DNA of 64,000 nt, taken from contig JBEKEI010000001.1 in NCBI GenBank assembly GCA_050013915.1, positions 1-64,000 of the forward strand, read 5' to 3'. The notes under the pieces were generated by a model that saw only the letters and a program-made list of their open reading frames with translations, was not told the origin of the DNA and did not search any database. Position numbers and translations under genes: made by a program. This stretch comes from Roseiarcus sp050013915. GTDB taxonomy: Bacteria; Pseudomonadota; Alphaproteobacteria; Rhizobiales; Beijerinckiaceae. This document shows, in pieces, positions 1-8,610 of the stretch. Position 1 is the stretch's first letter. Every line of letters begins with the position of its first letter.

Positions 1-552
1 AGCCTCACCTTCGAGATCATCGTCCTCGACGTCATGATGCCGGGCCAGAACGGCTTCGAATTCGCCGCCTCGCTGCGCGAGACCTCGCAGGTGCCGATTC
101 TGATGTTGACGGCGCGCGCCGAGCCGGGCGACCGCGTCCGGGGGCTCGAGATCGGCGTCGACGACTATCTCGCCAAGCCGCACGAGCCCAAGGAACTGCT
201 GCTGCGGATCGGTTCGATCCTCCGCCGAACCAAGATGGCGCCGCCCCGGCCCGCGGCGGGCGCCGTCAAGTTCGGTCGGTTCAGCTTCTCGCCGGAGCGC
301 GGCGAGCTGCGCGCGGGCGACGAGGTCGTGCGCCTGACCGAGCGCGAACGCGACATGCTGCGTCTCCTGTGCGCCACGCCCGGCGAAAGCGTTTCGCGCC
401 AGGCGCTCGCGGACTCCGGGGCGGCGGCCAACGAACGCACGATCGACGTCCAGATCAACAGGCTGCGGCGCAAGATCGAGGTGGATCCCGCCAATCCGCT
501 CTTTCTGCAGACCGCGCGCGGCGCCGGCTATCGCCTTGTCGTCGATGGGTGA
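1..552 (+). CDS. OmpR-family response regulator, 5' end outside window
   Basis: Two-component DNA-binding regulator; 183 codons of its C-terminal part are present and the reading frame is open from base 1. The phosphoacceptor Asp lies in VLDVMMPG near the left edge and the conserved receiver Lys in DYLAKPHEP. A winged-helix output domain follows, with the usual LTERERDMLRLL recognition region and a GAGYRL end. The kinase gene starts 5 bp after its stop codon, so the two form one operon and a cognate pair. Its closest general type is the OmpR/RstA kind; targets cannot be told from the sequence. Confidence 0.93.
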   Translation, partial: SLTFEIIVLDVMMPGQNGFEFAASLRETSQVPILMLTARAEPGDRVRGLEIGVDDYLAKPHEPKELLLRIGSILRRTKMAPPRPAAGAVKFGRFSFSPERGELRAGDEVVRLTERERDMLRLLCATPGESVSRQALADSGAAANERTIDVQINRLRRKIEVDPANPLFLQTARGAGYRLVVDG

Positions 553-557
553 CGGCG

Positions 558-1934
558 ATGTCGATCGAATCGGCGCTGAATCTGTCGGGACCGCGGGAGG
601 CCTGGCGCCATATCGCGCGCGCCATCGCCGATCTCCTGCCCAAGGGGCTCTACGGGCGCTCGCTGCTGATCGTGATCCTGCCGATGGTGCTGCTGCAGGC
701 GGCGGTCGCCTATGTCTTCATGGAGCGCCACTGGGAGCTGGTCACCCACCGCCTGTCGGCCTCGGTCGCGCGCGACATCGGGGCGATCATCGATCTCTAC
801 CGCGCCTATCCGCCCGCGCCCGGCGACGATCGCCTGCAGGCGATCAGCGCCGAGCGGTTCCATATCGACGTCGCGCTGCTGCCCGCCGGCCCGCTGCCGC
901 CGCGCATGCCGCGGACGTTTTTCGATGAACTCGACCCGCTGACCTCGGCGCTCCCCGACGAGATCGCCAGGCAGGTGCGCCGGCCGTTCTGGATCGATAC
1001 GGTCGGCCGATCCGGCCTCGTCGAAGTGCGGGTCGATCTCGGCGACGCGGTGCTGCGGATGTTCGCCCATCGCTCGCTCGCCTACGAGCCCAACGTCCAT
1101 ATCTTCATCCTCTGGATGATCGGGGCCGCGCTCGTCCTGCTCTCGGTCGCCGTCCTGTTCCTGCGCAACCAGATCCGGCCGATCCTGCGGCTGGCCGGCG
1201 CGGCGCAGGATTTCGGCAAGGGCCGCGACTTCGACTTCCGGCCGCACGGCGCGCGCGAGGTCCGTCAGGCCGGCTACGCCTTCATCGAAATGAAGCGGCG
1301 CGTCGAACGCGCGCTCGAACAGCGCACCGCCATGCTCAACGGCGTCAGCCACGACCTGCGCACCATCCTGACGCGGTTCAAGCTGTCGCTCGCGGTGATG
1401 GACGACCATGCCGAGCTCGAGCCGCTGCAGCGGGACGTCGAGGAAATGCAGGGGATGCTGGAAGGTTATCTCGCCTTCGCGCGCGGCGACGCCGGCGAGG
1501 CCACGGTCGCCACCGATTTGCGGGAAATCCTCGAAGAGCTCAAGGGCGACGCCGAGCGGCACGGCGCGCGCGTCAGCGTCGAGGCGAGCGGCGCTCTGGT
1601 GGTCAGGGTGCGGCCGAGCGCGATCAAGCGCTGCCTGGCCAATCTCGTCGCCAACGCCCAGCGCCACGCCGACCGGATCGTCCTCCAGGCCTCGCGCGAA
1701 CATCGCTTCATCGCAATCCAGGTCGATGACGACGGGCCGGGCATCGCGCCTGAACATCGCGAGGACGTCTTCCGCCCGTTCTACCGGCTCGACGACGCGC
1801 GCAACCAGGACGAGGGCGGCGCCGGCCTCGGCCTCGCGATCGCGCGCGACATCGCGCGCTCGCACGGCGGCGACGTCAGTCTGGCCAAGAGCCCGATGGG
1901 CGGCCTGCGCGCGACGGTGCGGCTGCCGGTATAG
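558..1934 (+). CDS. EnvZ-type membrane sensor histidine kinase
   Basis: Partner of the preceding regulator, 458 residues. One membrane segment lies at about residues 35-55, then a periplasmic sensor region of about 125 residues, a second membrane segment at about 181-202, a HAMP linker, a HisKA domain with the phospho-His near residue 265 (GVSHDLRT) and a HATPase domain with N box (LANLVANAQRHA), DDGPGI, FRPFYR and GAGLGLAIA. The ATG at 558 was chosen because it follows the regulator stop closely and gives the normal EnvZ layout. The H box reads HDLRTILTR, with Ile where most kinases have Pro. The signal is unknown; EnvZ-like kinases sense osmolarity or acidity in some species. Confidence 0.93.
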   Translation: MSIESALNLSGPREAWRHIARAIADLLPKGLYGRSLLIVILPMVLLQAAVAYVFMERHWELVTHRLSASVARDIGAIIDLYRAYPPAPGDDRLQAISAERFHIDVALLPAGPLPPRMPRTFFDELDPLTSALPDEIARQVRRPFWIDTVGRSGLVEVRVDLGDAVLRMFAHRSLAYEPNVHIFILWMIGAALVLLSVAVLFLRNQIRPILRLAGAAQDFGKGRDFDFRPHGAREVRQAGYAFIEMKRRVERALEQRTAMLNGVSHDLRTILTRFKLSLAVMDDHAELEPLQRDVEEMQGMLEGYLAFARGDAGEATVATDLREILEELKGDAERHGARVSVEASGALVVRVRPSAIKRCLANLVANAQRHADRIVLQASREHRFIAIQVDDDGPGIAPEHREDVFRPFYRLDDARNQDEGGAGLGLAIARDIARSHGGDVSLAKSPMGGLRATVRLPV

Positions 1935-2083
1935 GCCGGCGAGCCAACGAGCCCAGTCCCTGCGTCGGGGCCCCCGAATCGACCACTTGCTCGCCCTCGC
2001 GGCGGGTTCGCCCGTCGACCCCCTTTGCGGACATGGACCCGCAGCGGGCGAGCCGTTCCGGGGATCGCGACCGAACCGCCGGC

Positions 2084-2884
2084 CTAATGCGGCGAGGGAA
2101 TTTCTGCTTGCCGGCCCGGGAAGCCCCGGCTCGAGTCGTCGCGGGCGCCGACCATGTATTGCACGAGTTCCTCCGTATTCGTGTCCGCGGTCGCCTTCTC
2201 GGCCACCTTGCGGCCGCGATGCATGACGATGAGGCGATCGGCGACGGCGAAGGCGTCGGGCAGGATGTGCGTGATCAGAATCACCGGCACGCCGTGCTCG
2301 CGCAGTCGGCGGATGAGCTCGAGCACCTTGCGTTGCTCGGGAACGCCGAGATTGTTCGTCGGCTCGTCCATGATCATCAGCCTGGCGTCCCAGTAGACCG
2401 CGCGAGCGATGGCGACCGCCTGCCGCTGACCGCCCGACAGGCTCTCGATCGGCTCCGTGAGGGTGGGAAAATGGATCTGGAGGAAATCGAGCGTCCGGCG
2501 GGATTCGCGCAGCATGTGCGGGTCGTCGAGCGTCCTGATCAGCCCGCCGAAATGGCGCTTTTTCACTTCGCGCCCGAGAAAGATATTGGCTCCCACGTCG
2601 AGATTGTTGGCAAGCGCGAGGTCCTGGTAGATGGTCTCGACGCCGTGGCGGCGGGCGTCGATGGGATGCGCGAACCGCACCCGCTCGCCGGCGAAGAACA
2701 TCTCGCCTTCGTCGGCGTGGTGGACGCCGGATATGCATTTGATCAGTGTCGACTTTCCCGCCCCGTTGTCGCCGAGGAGGCCGACGACCTCGCCGCGAGC
2801 GATCTCGAAGCTGACGTCGTTCACCGCCACCAGCCCGCCGAAGCGCTTGGTGACGTTGCGGACCGAGAGAAGCGGCGCCGTCAT
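2084..2884 (-). CDS. Sugar ABC importer, ATP-binding protein (FrcA-like)
   Basis: Energises import of a monosaccharide with the permease and binding protein encoded just upstream. The 266-residue protein has one ATPase domain only: Walker A GDNGAGKST, signature LSGGQRQ, Walker B LMIMDEPT and the switch His in LITHILP. RbsA/MglA proteins carry two such domains in about 500 residues, so this belongs to the single-domain FrcA type. Its ATG overlaps the permease stop in an ATGA, which implies translational coupling. The substrate (fructose, ribose or another sugar) cannot be read from the sequence. Confidence 0.93.
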   Translation of the reverse strand: MTAPLLSVRNVTKRFGGLVAVNDVSFEIARGEVVGLLGDNGAGKSTLIKCISGVHHADEGEMFFAGERVRFAHPIDARRHGVETIYQDLALANNLDVGANIFLGREVKKRHFGGLIRTLDDPHMLRESRRTLDFLQIHFPTLTEPIESLSGGQRQAVAIARAVYWDARLMIMDEPTNNLGVPEQRKVLELIRRLREHGVPVILITHILPDAFAVADRLIVMHRGRKVAEKATADTNTEELVQYMVGARDDSSRGFPGRQAEIPSPH

Positions 2885-4038
2885 GTTGCGGCGCTCCTGC
2901 GGCTGCGGCCCGTGATGAGGTCGCGAGACTGGTCGATCAGCACCGCGACGATGACGACCGTCCCGACCACGATGAACTGCCAGAAGGCCTCGACGTTCAG
3001 CATCACCAGTCCGGTCGTCAGGACCGCGATGATCAGAGCGCCGATCACCGTCCCGATCACGGTTCCGGCGCCGCCGAAAAGGCTCACCCCGCCGATGATC
3101 ACCGCGGCGATCGACGACAGGAGAAGGGGATCGCCGATGACCGCGGACCCGGCCGTGAAGCGCAGCGTCGAGAGGAAGCCCGCTATCCCCGCGGTCGCGG
3201 CCGAGAGGATGTAGAGCTTTATGACGTGGCGATCGACGGGGATGCCGGTGCGCACGGCCGCCTCCATGCCGCCGCCGATCGCGTAGGTATGCCGGCCGAA
3301 TTGCGTCTTTCGAAGGAGGAACATCGCGCAGGCGACGACACAAGCGGTCGCAATGACGGGGTAGGGCAGGATTATGTCCATCCGGCGCAGCAGGTCGTCC
3401 CTCACGTCGGGCCGTTCGAGGAGATACAGGCCGCCGCCCTCGCCCCGGATGTAATAAAAGAGCGCGTCATTGCCGTAGGCCCGGATTCCTGCCGGCAAGC
3501 CGATCACCGTCGTATTCTCGGACATGAGATAGGCGACGCCGCGCACGATGAACGAGGTGCCGAGCGTCACGATGAACGCGGGGACCTTCAGCTTGGCGAT
3601 GATCACGCCGTTGACGAGGCCGACCAGAGCCGCGCCGCCGACGCCGGCGACCAGTCCGGCCAGCACCGAAATGAAAAGCGGCAGACCGCTGTCGAACGCA
3701 GAGCGCAGGGCGAGCGCGGAGAGGACCGAGCCCAGGCTCATGACCCATCCGACCGACAGGTCGATGCCGGCGGCGATGATGACGAAGGTCTGTCCCAATC
3801 CGAGCAGGAGCACCGGAATGATGGCGACCAGAATGTTCTGGGAATTGCGGACGGTCAGGAAATTGACCGAGCCTCCGCTGGCCAGCGGCACCGTGACGAC
3901 GAAGAAGAGAACCATGGCGGCGAGGAACAGCCAGGCCCAGACGCCGCTGGCGAACAAAGCGACCCGCTGCGCTCGCGTTGGGACCCCCGCAGACGTCGCC
4001 GGGGCGGGCGCGACGATTCTCGACCCGCGATCGGTCAC
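2881..4038 (-). CDS. Sugar ABC importer, permease (RbsC/FrcC family)
   Basis: Inner-membrane channel subunit of 385 residues with about eight to ten hydrophobic segments. The family signature is visible in GLGQTFVIIAAGIDLSVG and again near the C-terminus in GDPLLLSSIAAVIIGGVS. I chose the GTG at 4038 over the upstream ATG at 4080 because a GAGGAAA ribosome site stands 7 bases before it and the upstream extension is Arg-rich and unlike a signal. It is the second gene of a binding protein-permease-ATPase operon and overlaps the ATPase gene by 4 bases. Confidence 0.92.
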   Translation of the reverse strand: MTDRGSRIVAPAPATSAGVPTRAQRVALFASGVWAWLFLAAMVLFFVVTVPLASGGSVNFLTVRNSQNILVAIIPVLLLGLGQTFVIIAAGIDLSVGWVMSLGSVLSALALRSAFDSGLPLFISVLAGLVAGVGGAALVGLVNGVIIAKLKVPAFIVTLGTSFIVRGVAYLMSENTTVIGLPAGIRAYGNDALFYYIRGEGGGLYLLERPDVRDDLLRRMDIILPYPVIATACVVACAMFLLRKTQFGRHTYAIGGGMEAAVRTGIPVDRHVIKLYILSAATAGIAGFLSTLRFTAGSAVIGDPLLLSSIAAVIIGGVSLFGGAGTVIGTVIGALIIAVLTTGLVMLNVEAFWQFIVVGTVVIVAVLIDQSRDLITGRSRRSAAT

Positions 4039-4085
4039 GTGGCGGTTTCCTCGGCAATTCCGGTGCGAATCGCGACGCAAATCAA

Positions 4086-4112
4086 ATCGGGGGCCCGGCG
4101 CGAGCCCCCGAT
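4086..4112 (-). promoter_or_regulatory. Intercistronic stem-loop between binding-protein and permease genes
   Basis: A perfect 9-bp inverted repeat (ATCGGGGGC and its complement) closes a 9-base loop. It lies between the stop of the binding-protein gene at 4130 and the permease start at 4038, and no T run follows. Stem-loops here in sugar ABC operons commonly stabilise the upstream message or reduce downstream transcription, giving excess binding protein. That role is inferred. Confidence 0.7.
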
Positions 4113-4129
4113 CCGATTCCGCGCCCTGC

Positions 4130-5113
4130 CTATTTGCCCGGAACTTGATAGATGAAGCGAGCGATCGCCGGGTCTTTCACGTTGTCCTTGTCGATGATGG
4201 CGAAGCCGGTCTCGACGCGGCGCGGCAGGCTGGTCACCCCGGCTGCGTCGGCCACCGCAAATTGGACCGCCATATAGCCCATGTCGAAGGGCTTCTGCGC
4301 CAGCACCAGGGTGACCACGCCCTTGCCCATCAACTCGATGGCCAGTTTCGTTGCGTCATAAGCGACGACCTGAACATGGCCGCCGAGCCCCGCATTGACC
4401 ACCGCGGCCCCCGCGCCCTGCGCGCTGAACACATTGGTGCCGAACGCGCCGCCCAGTTTCGGCTCGCGCTCGAGCACCGCCGCGGTCTGCTGCGTGGCCT
4501 TGTTGGGATCGTCGAGATTGTAGTCCGGCCCGAGCACCTTGATACTCGGGTACTCCTTGTCCATCACTTCCTTGAAGCCCTTTTCGCGGCCCTCGACGGA
4601 GCTGACGTTGGGGTTCGTCGAATTGATGTAGACCGTGCCCTTGCCGCCGATCGCCTTCGCGAGCCCGCGGGCCGAGATGCGGCCGCCCTCGATATTGTCC
4701 GACCCGATATAGCTGATCGGGAACTTCACGGGTCCGCTGACGTAGTCCCCATTGCCCAGATAGGTGTCGACGGTGATGATTTTGACGCCGGCGTCGACGG
4801 CGGCCTTCAGCGGGCCGACCATCTGATCCTTATCGGTCGGCGCGATGACGATGTAGTTCAGGTCGCCGCGGGCGACCATCGCATCGAGGATCGGCGTCTG
4901 GACGTCGACGCCCCAGGTCGCAGGGACCTGCGTGACGACCTCGACCCCCAGGTCTTTCGCAGCCGTCTCGACCCCGATCTGCATCACCTGGTAGAAGGGG
5001 TCGACGACGCCCGGCAGAAAGCCGATCTTGATCTTGGCGGCGGCGCCGCCGTGTGAAGCCATGGCCAGAGCCAGCGCGGTCGCGATGGCGAATAGCGCTC
5101 GTTTGCGCAGCAT
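4130..5113 (-). CDS. Periplasmic sugar-binding protein of the ABC importer (RbsB family)
   Basis: A 327-residue type-I periplasmic binding protein, first gene of the importer operon. The start at 5113 has a strong GGGAGGAGAG ribosome site. A Sec signal peptide is visible (LRKRALFAIATALALAMASHG, cut after GGAAA), and the mature protein begins KIKIGFLPGVVDPFYQ, typical of the fold. Hinge and ligand-pocket regions such as ITVDTYLG and VVAYDATK are present. It delivers a sugar or related polyol to the permease; specificity is not readable. Confidence 0.93.
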   Translation of the reverse strand: MLRKRALFAIATALALAMASHGGAAAKIKIGFLPGVVDPFYQVMQIGVETAAKDLGVEVVTQVPATWGVDVQTPILDAMVARGDLNYIVIAPTDKDQMVGPLKAAVDAGVKIITVDTYLGNGDYVSGPVKFPISYIGSDNIEGGRISARGLAKAIGGKGTVYINSTNPNVSSVEGREKGFKEVMDKEYPSIKVLGPDYNLDDPNKATQQTAAVLEREPKLGGAFGTNVFSAQGAGAAVVNAGLGGHVQVVAYDATKLAIELMGKGVVTLVLAQKPFDMGYMAVQFAVADAAGVTSLPRRVETGFAIIDKDNVKDPAIARFIYQVPGK

Positions 5114-5604
5114 TATTCTCTCCTCCCTCGACGGCTTCGGGTGGCGCGAATCAGACCGATGAATCCGTCGCAACGCTGAATTTTCTCAGTCGTTCATCGC
5201 TGCTTGCCGGGGAGCCGAGCGGTCGATCGCGTCTACTCGATGAGCCCTTTCAATGATGGCGCCGCGACTTTCCGTCGTCGCCGCCCGGGACCGGTTGCCC
5301 AGTAACGCCTGCCATCGTGGCATGCATCCTGAAGTGGATCAACAAGGGCCGCCGAACGGATCTTCGGCGGCGGCCTGGCCCTCCTCCGGTCGAATTGGCT
5401 ATAGCCGGCGGCGCCCCGGCCCGCGCGATCGGGCAGCCGCGCGCCGCCGCAGCGCAAGCGGCTGAGCGTCGGCTCTCCCTCGATGGTCGCCCAAAGCGCT
5501 CGCTGGCGGCGCGCCCGCCATCAAGAGCCGCCGGCATCGGTCGGGACCGGCCGCAATCGCTGGGCGCCGGCCACAGCCAAATTCAAAGCTGTGGTCGGAA
5601 CCGG
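5114..5604. other. Gene-free region upstream of the sugar importer operon
   Basis: About 490 bases between the importer start and the end of the oxidoreductase gene. Short reading frames exist but none has a convincing start or protein character. It presumably holds the importer promoter; I see no clear operator, terminator or RNA. Confidence 0.5.
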
Positions 5605-6723
5605 TCACAACGAGACCACGACCTTCGTGGCCGAAACGCCTTTTCTCAGCCTCTCCAGCGCCGCTTCGATGCGCCCGAGCCCGTGTCCGACGACCAACGG
5701 ATCGGGAGCGGCGAGGTAGCGCCCGTCGGCAAGCGCTTCTGGCAGGAAGTCGCGATAGATCAGCCCGCCGACTTCGTTCGCCACGAGCGTGCTGCCGAAG
5801 ATGAACTTGGAGCGGATTTGCCCCATTCTCGACTTCACCATCGCGACGATGGCCGCCGCCACCAGGCGTCCGAGGGTCGGGACCAGCCACAAAGCCCTGA
5901 CGGCGCCCCTCGGCGCGTTGTCGATCGAGACCGAAGGCGTGGCGATGGCGACGAATTTGTCGCCCTTGCAGGCATGAACGATGTCGAGGCAGGCCTCGAC
6001 CGACCCGAACCCGATCGCCAGCGCGCCCGCGCAAGTTCGGCCTTTGAACGCCTCGATGACGTCGGCGACGACGGTCCGGCTCCGATAGTCGAAGACCTGG
6101 ATCGCGCCGAGCTTCCTGCAATAATCGAAGTTCTTCGGCGACGACGTCGTCACGACGTCGTAACCGGCGGCGACTGCGAGCTGGATCGCGTTGCTGCCGA
6201 CGCTCGTCGAACCCCCCCAGATCAGGAGCGTCTTGCCGGTGGGCGTCGGGGATGGCGAGGGATATTGAAGCGCCAGATAGTCCTTCTGAAACAGGCCGCA
6301 GGCCGCGGTCGACACACCCAGCGGGAGAACGGCGGCGTTCTCGTAGGCCATCGCGTCGGGGATCGGGGTGGCCATGTGCTCGAGCAGGATCGGGTAGTCC
6401 TGAAATGCGCCCTCCGCCGGGTTGTTGCGGGTCTTGTCCGTGCCTGCCGCGTGACCCACGACGCGGTCCCCCGCCCTGAATCGCGTGACCGCAGTCCCGA
6501 CCTCGACCACTTCGCCGGCGACATCCGTGCCGAAGATGGCGGGGTATTTGAGCCAGGGGAACACCAAGTCGCCCACGGACTGGGTCAACGCGTCCACAGG
6601 ATTGACCGCCACGGCGTGGTTCCTGACGACGATCTCGTTCTCGCGCGGCGCGCTATAGGGCGCGGGCCCGAGCGCGAGTTCGCCGCGCTTCGCCTTCAAC
6701 CAGAGGGCGTTGTTGGAAGGCAT
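5605..6723 (-). CDS. MDR-superfamily zinc-binding-type oxidoreductase (TOXD/quinone reductase-like)
   Basis: NAD(P)H-dependent reductase or dehydrogenase of the medium-chain family, 372 residues. The N-terminal GroES-like domain carries NAVAVNPVDAL-type and GTDVAGEVVEVG motifs, followed by a Rossmann domain (LLIWGGSTSVGSNAIQLA). The Cys/His zinc ligands of true alcohol dehydrogenases are absent, as in the zinc-free reductase branch. The ATG at 6723 follows a GAGAAGAG ribosome site. It lies 154 bases downstream of the 6-phosphogluconate dehydrogenase gene on the same strand. The substrate is unknown. Confidence 0.85.
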   Translation of the reverse strand: MPSNNALWLKAKRGELALGPAPYSAPRENEIVVRNHAVAVNPVDALTQSVGDLVFPWLKYPAIFGTDVAGEVVEVGTAVTRFRAGDRVVGHAAGTDKTRNNPAEGAFQDYPILLEHMATPIPDAMAYENAAVLPLGVSTAACGLFQKDYLALQYPSPSPTPTGKTLLIWGGSTSVGSNAIQLAVAAGYDVVTTSSPKNFDYCRKLGAIQVFDYRSRTVVADVIEAFKGRTCAGALAIGFGSVEACLDIVHACKGDKFVAIATPSVSIDNAPRGAVRALWLVPTLGRLVAAAIVAMVKSRMGQIRSKFIFGSTLVANEVGGLIYRDFLPEALADGRYLAAPDPLVVGHGLGRIEAALERLRKGVSATKVVVSL

Positions 6724-6877
6724 GTCGACGCGCTCTTCTCTTGTCGATGGAGCCGGCGCCGCTCGACCGCAGCCGCCAGCGCATCTGCGGCCGAAACCGC
6801 CGCCCGCGAGCCAGGAATTCCTCCCCGCGATCAACGATCGGCGGGGGCTCCGGCGCGCGACCGCCTTCCCGCGCGGC

Positions 6878-7867
6878 TCAGCCCTTCCTGGCCGCCGTCG
6901 GCTCGACATGCCCGCCGAACCCCTTGCGCATCGCCGAGATCACCTTCTCGGCAAACGTGTGCCCCTGGCGCGACCGGAACCGCGTGTAGAGCGCCGCCGA
7001 AAGCACCTCGGCGGGCACCGCCTCCTCGATCGCCGCCATGATCGTCCAGCGTCCCTCCCCGGAATCCTCGACGAAGCCGGAGTAGGAATCGAGCCCGCTC
7101 TCATGGGCGAGCGCGGCGGCGGTGAGGTCGAGCAGCCAGGACGTCACGACGCTGCCGCGCCGCCAGACCTCGGCGATGTCGGCGAGATCGAGCGAGAAGC
7201 GGTGCTCCGCCTTCAGGCCGGGGTCGTCGGCGTGGCGCAGGATGTCGAAGCCTTCGGCGTAGGACTGCATCATGCCGTATTCGACGCCGTTGTGGATCAT
7301 CTTGACGAAATGGCCGGCGCCGCACGGGCCGGCGTGCAGATAGCCCTCCTCGACGCGCCGGTCGCGCCCCTCGCGGTTCGGCGTCGGCGCGATGTCGCCG
7401 CGCCCCGGCGCGAGCGCCCGGAACAGGGGATCGAGCCGGCGGACGACCGCCTCATCGCCGCCGATCATCATGCAATAGCCGCGCTCCAGGCCCCAGACGC
7501 CGCCGCTGGTGCCCACGTCGATATAGTGCAGGCCCGTCTTCGCCAGCGCCGCCCCGCGCCGGACGTCGTCCTGCCAGAACGTATTGCCGCCGTCGATGAT
7601 GACGTCGCCCGGGCTCAGCAGCGGCGTCAGAATCTCGATCGTCTGCTCGGTCGGCGCGCCGGCGGGCAGCATGACCCAGACCGCGCGCGGAGCCTCGAGC
7701 GATTCCACCAGTTCCCTGATCGAGCCGGCGGCGGTCGCGCCCTCGGCGGCGAGCGTCTTGCCGGGGGCGGGATCGCGATCCCAGACGCTGCAGGCGTGCT
7801 GGTTGCGCATCAGCCGGCGCACGATATTGGCCCCCATCCGTCCCAGTCCGATCATGCCGAGCTGCAT
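6878..7867 (-). CDS. gnd: 6-phosphogluconate dehydrogenase, decarboxylating (short form)
   Basis: Oxidises 6-phosphogluconate to ribulose 5-phosphate, CO2 and NAD(P)H. The 329-residue product is the short, probably NAD-preferring GndA/YqeC-like form rather than the 470-residue form. It begins LGMIGLGRMGANIVRRL (Rossmann GxGxxG), has the substrate segment DVGTSGGVWG, and the catalytic GAGHFVKMIHNGVEYGMMQ region with Lys and His-Asn. It ends in a helical C-terminal half. It stands 61 bases after the EF-P gene on the same strand; the two have no known functional link. Confidence 0.93.
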   Translation of the reverse strand: MQLGMIGLGRMGANIVRRLMRNQHACSVWDRDPAPGKTLAAEGATAAGSIRELVESLEAPRAVWVMLPAGAPTEQTIEILTPLLSPGDVIIDGGNTFWQDDVRRGAALAKTGLHYIDVGTSGGVWGLERGYCMMIGGDEAVVRRLDPLFRALAPGRGDIAPTPNREGRDRRVEEGYLHAGPCGAGHFVKMIHNGVEYGMMQSYAEGFDILRHADDPGLKAEHRFSLDLADIAEVWRRGSVVTSWLLDLTAAALAHESGLDSYSGFVEDSGEGRWTIMAAIEEAVPAEVLSAALYTRFRSRQGHTFAEKVISAMRKGFGGHVEPTAARKG

Positions 7868-7928
7868 CAGGAATCTCCCTTGGGTGGATTGGTCGACAAC
7901 GCGGGGCGAACGCGGGCGTGGCGCCGGC

Positions 7929-8498
7929 TCAGTCCTTGGCGCGCTCGACGTAGGAGCCGTCCTCGGTCTGGATCACCACCCGCGTGCCCGGCAGGATGTG
8001 CGGGGGCACCATGACCCGGGCGCCGTTGCTGAGCTTGGCGGGCTTGTAGGAGGAGGAGGCGGTCTGTCCCTTCATGCCGGGCTCGGTCTCGGCGATTTCG
8101 AGCGTGACGCGCGGCGGCAGCTGGATCGCCACGGCGACATCGTTGAAGATCGACAGGATCACCTTCATCCCCTCCTGCAGCCATTGCCCCTGGTCGCCGA
8201 TGACGTCGGTGGCGACCTGCATCTGGTCGTAGGTCTCGTCGTTCATGAAATGATGGCCGTCGGCGTCGGAATAGAGATAGCTGTAGTTGCGGTCCTCGAC
8301 ATAGGCGCGCTCGACCTGCTCGGTGGTCTTGAAGCGGTCGGTCACCTTCACGCCGTCGGAAATGCGCCGCATGTCGATCTGGGTGGTCGGCGTGCCCTTG
8401 CCGGGGTGGAAGCTTTCGGCCGACAGAACGACGCACAGCTGACCGCCCTCCCGCTCGATGATATTGCCTTTTCGAATCGAGCTTGCGATGACTTTCAC
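7929..8498 (-). CDS. efp: Translation elongation factor P
   Basis: Relieves ribosome stalling at polyproline. It has 189 residues and three OB-like domains. The tip loop contains HPGKGTP with Lys34, the residue that takes beta-lysine in EpmA-dependent species. A C-terminal GTRVVIQTEDGSYVERA matches the family end. The divergent neighbour across 112 bases encodes the lysine ligase that modifies this Lys, which fits. Start and length agree with the family. Confidence 0.97.
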   Translation of the reverse strand: MKVIASSIRKGNIIEREGGQLCVVLSAESFHPGKGTPTTQIDMRRISDGVKVTDRFKTTEQVERAYVEDRNYSYLYSDADGHHFMNDETYDQMQVATDVIGDQGQWLQEGMKVILSIFNDVAVAIQLPPRVTLEIAETEPGMKGQTASSSYKPAKLSNGARVMVPPHILPGTRVVIQTEDGSYVERAKD

Positions 8499-8610
8499 GT
8501 CTGGGGTCCTTGGATGGGTCGGCCGCGGCGGCCAGACATCGCGAGCCGATCGCGCGCTTGCGCGGTTGCGGCGCGCAACATAGCGATTTTGCCGCCAAAG
8601 GCCAGACGGA

